A stretch of 6,796 nt of DNA from contig QHPA01000380.1 in assembly GCA_003218935.1 (NCBI GenBank), positions 1 through 6,796 on the forward strand. Reading direction: 5' to 3'. The stretch's first letter is position 1; each line of letters begins with the position of its first letter. Of the stretch, positions 1-4,653 are shown piece after piece. The position numbers and the translations under genes are program-made. The DNA is from Verrucomicrobiota bacterium. GTDB lineage: Bacteria; Verrucomicrobiota; Verrucomicrobiia; Limisphaerales; AV2. The notes below the pieces were generated by a model, which did not search any database, was not told where the DNA came from, and saw only the letters and a program-made list of their open reading frames with translations.

Positions 1-1
1 C

Positions 2-394
2 GGTCATCACGCCAAAATCCTGATCGCCGACGGCCATTATCCCGCCTCCACAAAGCGCGGACCGAACGCGGAGTTGGTTTGCCTGAACCTCTCGCCGGGA
101 ATTGTGACAGCCAGCCAGGTCCTGCGCGCTGTGCTCAGCGCTGTGCCGGTGGATCACGTCAACACCATGGGCATTCCCCCAGACGATCCTTACGCGCGAA
201 AAGTCGAACCGCCCGTCTGGAATGAATTTCGCAACGTGATCAAAGCAGCGCGCTTGAAACTCAAGCTGGAGCCGATCTCTAAATGGGATTTCTACACAGC
301 GGTCGAATCATCCGACCACGTGCTGACCATCCAGACCGGCGACCAGGCGCTCTGGGCGAACGTGCTGCTCACGATGGGATGTCGGACGAGTTGA
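2..394 (+). CDS. RbsD/FucU family sugar mutarotase, 5'-truncated
   Basis: This is the C-terminal 130 residues of an RbsD/FucU family protein; the first 20 or so residues lie outside the window. The family catalyses anomer or pyranose/furanose interconversion of sugars such as L-fucose and D-ribose in the cytoplasm. The fragment opens with GHHAK followed by IADGHYPA, matching the family's GH...(I/F)xDxxxP motif with its active-site His and Asp. It ends with FYTAV, a TGD turn and WANVLLTMG, matching the family's TGE...YxNILL segment. The usual Tyr of that last motif is Trp here (codon 353-355), and the usual Asp after GH(G/T) is replaced. Total length would be about 150 residues, normal for the family. 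The downstream dehydrogenase and fuconolactonase-like lactonase favour a FucU-like role, but RbsD-like substrate use cannot be excluded. The family call is firm, the substrate is not. Confidence 0.88.
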   Translation, partial: GHHAKILIADGHYPASTKRGPNAELVCLNLSPGIVTASQVLRAVLSAVPVDHVNTMGIPPDDPYARKVEPPVWNEFRNVIKAARLKLKLEPISKWDFYTAVESSDHVLTIQTGDQALWANVLLTMGCRTS

Positions 395-435
395 ATTTGA
401 ACCACAGATGGACTTAGCGCGGACAAGCCGCAACC

Positions 436-521
436 GAAGTAGCGCAGACTTCCAAGTCTGCTGTATCGTGGGTTTCCAAACCCGCCTCTTGTCTTTTGCG
501 AGCCTGACGAGAAGTAGCGCA
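436..521. repeat. Intergenic repeat with two mini-palindromes and a direct repeat
   Basis: The 11-base element GAAGTAGCGCA occurs at 436-446 and again at 511-521. Just inside the first copy is a perfect dyad, GCAGACTT-CC-AAGTCTGC (444-461), and nine bases later a second perfect dyad, GGGTTT-CC-AAACCC (470-483). Both share a CC centre, so the stretch reads as two tiny hairpins in a row. There is no following T run, so this is not a terminator. It looks like a member of a genome-wide intergenic repeat family of unknown function; that family-level claim is from memory of similar genomes and is not testable here. Confidence 0.6.
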
Positions 522-580
522 AGCGGCGGTCTGCTGAACGGTCGCGATGTAGTGTTTGTTCTGTGAGTATGAAACGCCCG

Positions 581-614
581 CCCTCACCCCGGCCCTCTCC
601 CCCAGGAGAGGGGG
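581..614. repeat. REP-like CCCTCACCCC...GGAGAGGG palindrome
   Basis: The segment begins CCCTCACCCCGG and continues into a perfect 8-bp inverted repeat, CCCTCTCC (593-600) and GGAGAGGG (605-612), around a CCCA loop. Similar CCCTCACCC/CCTCTCCC palindromes are scattered between genes in many bacterial genomes (recalled, not searched). The stem is strong and GC-rich, but there is no U tract, so a repeat is a better label than a terminator. Confidence 0.55.
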
Positions 615-679
615 AACCATTCCCCGCCCTTTGGCGATGCGGACGCGTCAGGTTGTCGTGCGGTTCCCCCTTCTGCGGG

Positions 680-692
680 AACAAGGCTTGTT
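680..692. promoter_or_regulatory. Candidate operator palindrome before the dehydrogenase gene
   Basis: The 13-base sequence AACAAGGCTTGTT is a perfect inverted repeat (AACAAG-G-CTTGTT) ending 39 bases before the dehydrogenase ATG. Its position suits a repressor or activator site. It matches no regulator consensus that I can name, and a palindrome of this length can arise by chance, so the call is weak. Confidence 0.2.
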
Positions 693-731
693 TGCCTCTG
701 TCGGCGTGCGCTACGCTTTCGCAACAATTTC

Positions 732-1775
732 ATGAAAGCCATCCAACTCGAAAAACCGCTGTCGTTCCGCCCGATTGAAATTGCCGAGCCGAACCAGCCT
801 GGCCCGGTCGAGGCGCTGGTGCGGATCCACCGCATCGGCATTTGCGGCACGGATTACGGCGGTTACCTCGGCAAGATGCCGTTCTTCAGTTACCCCCGCA
901 TTCCGGGGCACGAACTCGGCGTCGAAGTGCTCGCGGTCGGCGAAGGCGTCACGAACGTGAAGCCGGGCGACCGCTGTGCGGTGGAGCCTTACCTCAACTG
1001 CCAGAAGTGTTACTCGTGCCGGCGCGGACACAACAACTGTTGCGAGAATCATAAAACGCTCGGCGTGATGTGCGATGGTGGCATGTGCGAGCGGATGATT
1101 CTGCCCGCCCGCAAGCTGCACCTCTCTCGCAAGCTGGCCCTCGAACAGCTCGCGCTCGTGGAAACCCTCGCCATCGGTTGCCATGCCATCAACCGCGGAA
1201 AGCCGCAGCCGGGCGAACACGTCCTCGTCATCGGCGCGGGGCCGATCGGTCTTTCCGTCATCGAATTCGTCAGGCTCAGCGGCGCGAAGACGATTGTGAT
1301 GGACATGATCGAGCAGCGGCTCGCGTTTGTGCGTGACAAAATGGGTGTGCCCGACACGATCTTCACCAAAGGCGATGGCCAGGAGTTAAAGCGGCTCGGC
1401 GATCTAACGAATGGCCAGCTTGCCGACGTTGTCGTCGATGCCACCGGCAGCAACAAGTCGATGAGCCACGCGCTGAGCTACTGCGCCTTCGCCGGGCGGC
1501 TGGTCTATGTCGGCATCACGCAGGAGCCGGTTTCTTTTCCGCACGCACCGATCCTGCACCGCCGCGAGCTGACGTTACTCGCCAGCCGCAACGCGCTCGC
1601 GGCTGATTTTGCGCGCATCATCAAGTTGATCGAGGACGGACAGATCGACACGCGGCCGTGGATCACACATCACTCGGATTTTGAGGGCATGATCGCGGAG
1701 TTTCCGAACTGGCTGAAGCCGGAAACGGGAGTGATCAAGGCAGTCGTTTCGGTGCCGCGTTGTTCGGTGGGCTGA
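732..1775 (+). CDS. Zinc-dependent medium-chain sugar/polyol dehydrogenase
   Basis: This 347-residue protein is a complete zinc-containing medium-chain dehydrogenase, typical in length (about 340-350). It would oxidise a secondary alcohol or sugar carbon with NAD(P)+ in the cytoplasm. The GICGTD motif supplies catalytic zinc ligand Cys38, GHE supplies His60 and Glu61, and Glu144 in VETLAIG sits at the usual third-ligand position. The structural zinc lobe is Cys90, Cys93, Cys96 and Cys104. The Rossmann fold carries VLVIGAGPIGLS (164-175), and Asp191 at the end of the second strand favours NAD+ over NADP+. It lies between a mutarotase and a fuconolactonase-like gene, so the inferred job is oxidation of L-fucose or a later intermediate such as a keto-deoxy acid. 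Known L-fucose dehydrogenases are mostly of other folds, so a polyol or L-galactonate-type substrate remains possible. The ATG at 732 has no Shine-Dalgarno sequence. Confidence 0.92.
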   Translation: MKAIQLEKPLSFRPIEIAEPNQPGPVEALVRIHRIGICGTDYGGYLGKMPFFSYPRIPGHELGVEVLAVGEGVTNVKPGDRCAVEPYLNCQKCYSCRRGHNNCCENHKTLGVMCDGGMCERMILPARKLHLSRKLALEQLALVETLAIGCHAINRGKPQPGEHVLVIGAGPIGLSVIEFVRLSGAKTIVMDMIEQRLAFVRDKMGVPDTIFTKGDGQELKRLGDLTNGQLADVVVDATGSNKSMSHALSYCAFAGRLVYVGITQEPVSFPHAPILHRRELTLLASRNALAADFARIIKLIEDGQIDTRPWITHHSDFEGMIAEFPNWLKPETGVIKAVVSVPRCSVG

Positions 1776-1823
1776 TTTGGTGCTCGACGAAATTGGCCTT
1801 AAGTGCAAATATATGGCCGCGTT

Positions 1824-2321
1824 ATGAAAGTGTTTTTGAGCCATTCGGTGTCGGACGAGGAAACCGCTGTGGAGTTGTCGAAGGGCCTTGCCAAGGAAGG
1901 TTTCGATGTCTGGAACCCGCGGATCGAAGTCGGCGCAGGAGGCAACTTTGCCGAGGAGATAGGCAGAGCTTTGCGCACTTCCGATGCAATGGTCATTCTG
2001 GTTTCGCCTGCGGCGATGAAATCGGACTGGATGCAGGAAGAAATTAATTATGCGTTGACCGAACCCAGATTTCGAAACCGAGTCGTTCCGGTGATATTGC
2101 GTCCTTCATCACAGATGCCGTGGATTCTCAACCGATTTCCCACGGTGAAGGCCGGTGACAATCTGGCGAAGACTGCCCGGGAGGTTGCCCGGTTGTTGCG
2201 AATCGAATCGACCCGCCTCCAACCGGCATGGAGGCACGCGGGTGGAGGCGCCCAAAGGAAGTTTTTCTTTCTCACGCCACGCGCGATCGCCGGTTTGTTC
2301 ATCGGCTCGCCAGGGTGCTGA
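1824..2321 (+). CDS. TIR domain protein, first domain; probably frameshifted at its 3' end
   Basis: The first about 126 of 165 residues form one TIR domain. MKVFLSHSVSDEE is the TIR box 1 strand, followed by the GFDVW strand, EEIGRAL helix, ILVSPAA and SDWMQEEINYAL. Glu73 in that last helix aligns with the catalytic Glu of NADase TIR domains (SARM1-type WxxKE motif), so NAD+ cleavage is plausible. VVPVIL is the next core strand, and the domain ends with a helix near 115-126. After about residue 149 the frame only shadows the second TIR domain, and the tail (KFFFLTPRAIAGLFIGSPGC) looks non-native. I chose ATG 1824, placing box 1 at the N-terminus; a GTG at 1803 would add seven residues without support. 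It starts 48 bases after the dehydrogenase stop. No sensor or transmembrane region is visible. Base composition dips locally: 2041-2100 is 26/60 GC against 38/60 in 961-1020. Confidence 0.8.
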   Translation: MKVFLSHSVSDEETAVELSKGLAKEGFDVWNPRIEVGAGGNFAEEIGRALRTSDAMVILVSPAAMKSDWMQEEINYALTEPRFRNRVVPVILRPSSQMPWILNRFPTVKAGDNLAKTAREVARLLRIESTRLQPAWRHAGGGAQRKFFFLTPRAIAGLFIGSPGC

Positions 2322-2656
2322 CTGACCACGGCGTTGCCTTCTGGTTCAGCCGAATCCACCTCGTTGGTGCGCAGCAATGGCATGATGAAATCGGCGCGGC
2401 CCTGAACCGATGCGACTGGTTCATCCTCGTCGTTACGCCTGCAGCCGCACGCTCCGTGTGGGTCAAACGGGAACTGACTCGAGCACTGAATCAGAGCCGT
2501 TATGAGGAGCGCATCATTCCGCTGATCCTCAAGCAATGTCCGTTGGAGCGTTTGTCCTGGACGTTGGACGGCTTTCAACACATCGACTTCACGGGCGATT
2601 TCTCCAAAGCTTGCCGCGAGTTGCTCCGAGTCTGGGGGATAAAACTGAAGTCGTGA
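2228..2656 (+). CDS. TIR domain protein, second domain (separate ORF or 3' half of a split gene)
   Basis: These 142 residues hold a second complete TIR domain. KEVFLSHATRDRRF (10-23) is box 1, GVAFWFSRI the second strand, WHDEIGAAL a helix, ILVVTPAA the next strand and SVWVKRELTRAL the helix bearing Glu82, aligned with the catalytic Glu of NADase TIRs. IIPLIL follows, then a C-terminal helix ending at the stop. It aligns through its length with the first TIR domain (FLSH..., EIG.AL, the P-A-A turn, P.IL), so they are paralogous domains. The ATG at 2228 is the first ATG after this frame opens at 2159. It has no Shine-Dalgarno sequence and lies inside the upstream ORF, a 94-base overlap. Either it is translated separately, or it is the second half of a tandem-TIR gene. 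The lactonase gene follows after 10 bases, suggesting one transcript. Confidence 0.75.
   Translation: MEARGWRRPKEVFLSHATRDRRFVHRLARVLTDHGVAFWFSRIHLVGAQQWHDEIGAALNRCDWFILVVTPAAARSVWVKRELTRALNQSRYEERIIPLILKQCPLERLSWTLDGFQHIDFTGDFSKACRELLRVWGIKLKS
2251..2253 (+). other. Probable one-base frameshift site joining two TIR domains
   Basis: The first TIR frame and the second TIR frame differ by one base. Adding one C to the CCC run here would turn the frame into ...HAGGGAPKEVFLSHAT..., a short Gly/Ala/Pro linker leading straight into box 1 of the second domain. The joined gene from ATG 1824 to the stop at 2656 would then encode 277 residues. A loss of one base at this spot, in the organism or in the assembly, is the simplest reading. 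The CCCAAAG run is not in phase for a classic tandem -1 slippage heptamer, so programmed frameshifting is less likely. The exact position could be anywhere from about 2175 to 2258. Confidence 0.5.
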
Positions 2657-2666
2657 CGACCAAAGC

Positions 2667-3518
2667 ATGCGGCTCGACTCACATCAACATTTCTGGTCTT
2701 ACGACGCGCAGCAATACCCTTGGATTCCGAAAGGGTCGCCGCTGCAGGGCGACTGGCTGCCAAATGACCTCGCGCCGTTGCTGGCCAGGGCGGGACTCGA
2801 CGGTTGCATGGCCGTGCAGGCGCGGCAAACGGTCGAGGAATCGCGTTGGCTGCTCACACTCGCGGACCACGCGCCGATCGTCAAAGGCGTCGTTGGCTGG
2901 GTTGATTTGCGTTCGGACAAGGTCGAGGAACAACTGGCCGAATTGTCGCAGCACCCGAAGTTCGTCGGTGTGCGGCACGTGGTGCAGGACGAACCGGACG
3001 TGAACTTCATGCTGCGCCCGGAGTTTCTGCTGGGCATCAGCAGCCTGAGGCAATTCAAGTTGACTTATGACATCCTGATTTATCCGAAACAACTTCCGGC
3101 GGCGATTGAACTGGTGAAACGGTTCCCCGAACAACCGTTCGTCCTCGACCACATCGCCAAACCGTTCATCAAGGACGGGATCATGTCGCCGTGGCGCGAC
3201 CAGATTCGAGAGTTGGCGAAGGCAAAGAATGCGTTCTGCAAAGTCTCCGGCATGGTCACCGAAGCGAGGCACACGAACTGGAAGCCTGGCGATTTCAAGC
3301 CGTATCTCGACACTATCTTCGAGGCATTCGGCGAGGACCGGTTGATGTTCGGCTCCGACTGGCCGGTCTGTCTCCTGGCCGGCAGTTACGAGCGCGTGTT
3401 CGCGCTGGTGGACGATTACACGCGCCAGTTGACCCGCGAAGCGCGCGCGAAATTTTTTGGCGGCAACGCCACGCGGTTCTACGGTGTGCAGAGTGAACAG
3501 CGGAGCCGGCAAAATTGA
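2667..3518 (+). CDS. L-fuconolactonase-like amidohydrolase (COG3618 type)
   Basis: This 283-residue protein belongs to the amidohydrolase 2 group that includes L-fuconolactonases and related sugar lactonases, which open aldonolactones to the free acid. The N-terminus has the family signature DSHQHFW (Asp4, His6, His8) directly followed by the YPW segment typical of this subgroup. Further family features are VGVRHVVQDEPD with Arg103 and His104, VLDHIAKP with His162 at the barrel strand, and FGSDWPVCLL with the late conserved Asp231. Length is normal for the family. In the L-fucose oxidative route this enzyme would convert L-fuconolactone to L-fuconate, after the mutarotase and dehydrogenase encoded upstream. 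The ATG at 2667 is ten bases after the TIR stop, with no Shine-Dalgarno sequence. Substrate is inferred from family and neighbours; L-rhamnono- or galactonolactone would also fit. Confidence 0.88.
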   Translation: MRLDSHQHFWSYDAQQYPWIPKGSPLQGDWLPNDLAPLLARAGLDGCMAVQARQTVEESRWLLTLADHAPIVKGVVGWVDLRSDKVEEQLAELSQHPKFVGVRHVVQDEPDVNFMLRPEFLLGISSLRQFKLTYDILIYPKQLPAAIELVKRFPEQPFVLDHIAKPFIKDGIMSPWRDQIRELAKAKNAFCKVSGMVTEARHTNWKPGDFKPYLDTIFEAFGEDRLMFGSDWPVCLLAGSYERVFALVDDYTRQLTREARAKFFGGNATRFYGVQSEQRSRQN

Positions 3519-3578
3519 CTCTTGTCAGAATTGCGATTCGGAGCGCGCAAAGTCCCCGCCCACGACTGTCCGAAACTT

Positions 3579-3649
3579 GTAGCCGCCGACGCAAGGAGCC
3601 GGAGATTGTCGCTCCTTTCGGAATTCCGCCTCCTTACGTCGGCGGCTAC
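3579..3649. repeat. Large imperfect inverted repeat (intergenic hairpin)
   Basis: Two 26-base arms, 3579-3604 and 3624-3649, are inverted copies with three mismatches, around a 19-base loop. The outer 13 pairs, GTAGCCGCCGACG on the left and CGTCGGCGGCTAC on the right, are perfect. The sequence could fold as a strong hairpin in RNA or as a cruciform, or be a small non-autonomous mobile repeat. It lies 60 bases after the lactonase stop and is not followed by a T run, so transcription termination is not its obvious role, though it could protect the 3' end of the mRNA. Confidence 0.75.
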
Positions 3650-3763
3650 GAACACCAGGGGACCGCGAAATACACGAACCACGCGAAAACCGGATGAATC
3701 AAGGGCCAACGATGGAGATTGATCCAGCACGACCGCTAATTCGATTCATTAAGCGGACCGAAA

Positions 3764-3781
3764 TCGTGAAAAATTTCACAA
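3764..3781. promoter_or_regulatory. Rex-like (or CRP-like) operator dyad
   Basis: The sequence TCGTGAAAAATTTCACAA contains the perfect inverted repeat GTGAAA-AA-TTTCAC. It matches the published Rex box TTGTGAA-N4-TTCACAA at 13 of the 14 fixed positions, with an AT-only centre as in many Rex sites. It also matches the CRP box TGTGA-N6-TCACA at 9 of 10. Rex is an NADH-responsive repressor of respiratory and fermentative genes, and the next gene downstream belongs to a respiratory complex, which favours Rex. The dyad is about 200 bases before actA. No regulator gene is in the window, so the assignment is inference from consensus and context. Confidence 0.45.
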
Positions 3782-3886
3782 ACTTTCTTGCGGCTACCTT
3801 TGGCGAGGACTAAAGATTCCTTGCAGCGTGGATATGCTTCTGATTCTGGCGGCCGCGCTGCGGAAAATTTGACGTTGATAAAAACG

Positions 3887-3914
3887 TTGACGGTGACGGG
3901 CTATTCGCAACAAT
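3887..3914 (+). promoter_or_regulatory. Weak candidate sigma-70-like promoter for actAB
   Basis: TTGACG (3887-3892) matches the -35 consensus at five of six positions. AACAAT (3909-3914) matches the -10 consensus at four of six, with a 16-base spacer. This would give a leader of roughly 65 bases before actA. The direct repeat ACGTTGA lies over the -35 part. The match is modest, the lineage's promoter preferences are unknown to me here, and a promoter nearer the dyad at 3764-3781 is equally possible. Confidence 0.25.
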
Positions 3915-3984
3915 CACCGGCTCACGCGAACGCAAAGTCGCGCACAGGCCAGACACCGGAACGGTTCATAGGCGAAGAACTTAA

Positions 3985-4653
3985 ATGTCGGACATTTTCC
4001 CAAAGTGGACGAACCGGCTGCCGCTCCAAATCGCCGTGGGCACTGTGCTGGTGAGCACCGCGGTAACGGCCGGCGTGTGGTATTACTTCACTCCGAAATA
4101 CACGCGCGTTGGTTACGAGCCCATCCAGCCGGTCGCCTTTTCGCACGCGATCCACGCTGACCAGCTCGGCCTGGACTGCCGCTACTGCCACAGCGCGGTG
4201 GAAAAATCGTGGTATTCCAACGTCCCGTCCGCTTCGACCTGCATGAACTGTCACAGTCAGGTGTTGAAGGACAGTCCCAGGCTGGAACTGGTGCGGGAGA
4301 GCGCGGCGACGGGCAAGCCGATTCCCTGGGTCCACATTCACAAGACGCCCGACTACGTTTATTTCAACCATTCCGTCCACGTGAACCGCGGCATCAGTTG
4401 TGTCGAGTGCCATGGCCAGATCAACAAGATGGACGAGGTTTACCATGCCAAACCGTTCAGCATGACCTTTTGCCTCGATTGCCATCGCAATCCCGCCGCG
4501 CGGGTGCGTCCGCCCGACAAGATCACCGACCTGAACTGGAAGTGGAACGACGACCCGAAGATTGCCGCTGAAATGCAGAAACGGAACGGCGAAAAGTTCG
4601 TGCACGATTGGAAGGTTCAGTCGTTGCAGAGTTGTTCCGCCTGTCACCGATGA
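3985..4653 (+). CDS. actA: Alternative complex III pentaheme cytochrome c subunit ActA
   Basis: This 222-residue protein is the pentaheme cytochrome c of alternative complex III, a membrane quinol oxidoreductase that passes electrons to cytochrome c or directly to a terminal oxidase. Five CxxCH heme sites are present: CRYCH (65-69), CMNCH (86-90), CVECH (139-143), CLDCH (163-167) and CSACH (217-221). Paired His segments FSHAIH and FNHSVH precede hemes 1 and 3 and probably give distal ligands. One N-terminal membrane helix (about 13-35) anchors the protein, with the hemes on the periplasmic side. Length and heme count match ActA. The stop overlaps the actB start as ATGA, so the two are translationally coupled. 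The ATG at 3985 places the helix properly at the N-terminus and has no Shine-Dalgarno sequence. A generic multiheme NrfH/cytochrome c7 protein is the only alternative and is unlikely given actB. Confidence 0.95.
   Translation: MSDIFPKWTNRLPLQIAVGTVLVSTAVTAGVWYYFTPKYTRVGYEPIQPVAFSHAIHADQLGLDCRYCHSAVEKSWYSNVPSASTCMNCHSQVLKDSPRLELVRESAATGKPIPWVHIHKTPDYVYFNHSVHVNRGISCVECHGQINKMDEVYHAKPFSMTFCLDCHRNPAARVRPPDKITDLNWKWNDDPKIAAEMQKRNGEKFVHDWKVQSLQSCSACHR

Larger units (their letters stand above)
395..731. other. Intergenic region with short palindromic repeats
   Basis: This 337-base gap carries no convincing gene. It starts with TTTGAACCACAGATGGA (396-412), which resembles a scattered intergenic repeat I associate with Verrucomicrobia and Planctomycetes (from memory). 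Next come the double mini-palindrome at 444-483, a second copy of the GAAGTAGCGCA element at 511-521, the CCCTCTCC/GGAGAGGG hairpin at 593-612, and a 13-bp palindrome at 680-692. Short frames that cross the region consist of Pro/Arg/Ser-rich translations of the repeats and look non-coding. No clear rho-independent terminator follows the mutarotase gene. Confidence 0.6.
3519..3984. other. Intergenic region upstream of the act operon
   Basis: This 466-base gap separates the sugar genes from the respiratory genes. Its left part holds the large hairpin repeat at 3579-3649, followed by GCGAAATACACGAACCACGC at 3665-3684, which resembles a common degenerate intergenic repeat (from memory). Its right part holds an 18-bp dyad (3764-3781), a direct repeat of ACGTTGA (3872-3878 and 3884-3890), and a weak sigma-70-like promoter. 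Short open frames here lack recognisable protein features. The distance from the dyad to actA suggests a long leader or an additional downstream promoter. Confidence 0.6.

Noticed and set aside
593..612. Rho-independent terminator after the mutarotase gene
   Set aside because: The stem is good, but no T run follows, and it is about 200 bases after the stop codon.
563..778. Short + strand open frame in the repeat-rich gap
   Set aside because: It translates the CCCTCACCCC repeat into Pro/Ser-rich sequence and runs into the dehydrogenase gene out of frame.
1803..1823. Upstream GTG start for the first TIR gene
   Set aside because: The seven added residues are not part of the TIR fold, and ATG 1824 places box 1 directly at the N-terminus as is common.
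2250..2258. Programmed -1 frameshift site at CCCAAAG
   Set aside because: The heptamer is not in the X XXY YYZ phase relative to the first TIR frame, so classic tandem slippage does not fit.
1824..2656. Thoeris, CBASS or short-Argonaute defence system
   Set aside because: No ThsA, cyclase, Argonaute or SAVED/STING partner is encoded in the window; neighbours are metabolic enzymes.
2679..3512. Long antisense open frame (277 codons) opposite the lactonase gene
   Set aside because: It mirrors the high-GC codon pattern of the lactonase, is Arg/His/Gln-rich without a recognisable fold, and the + strand gene has clear family motifs.
3788..4054. Short + strand open frame crossing the actA start
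   Set aside because: It overlaps actA in another frame and carries no protein signature; the ActA N-terminal helix is clearly in the actA frame.
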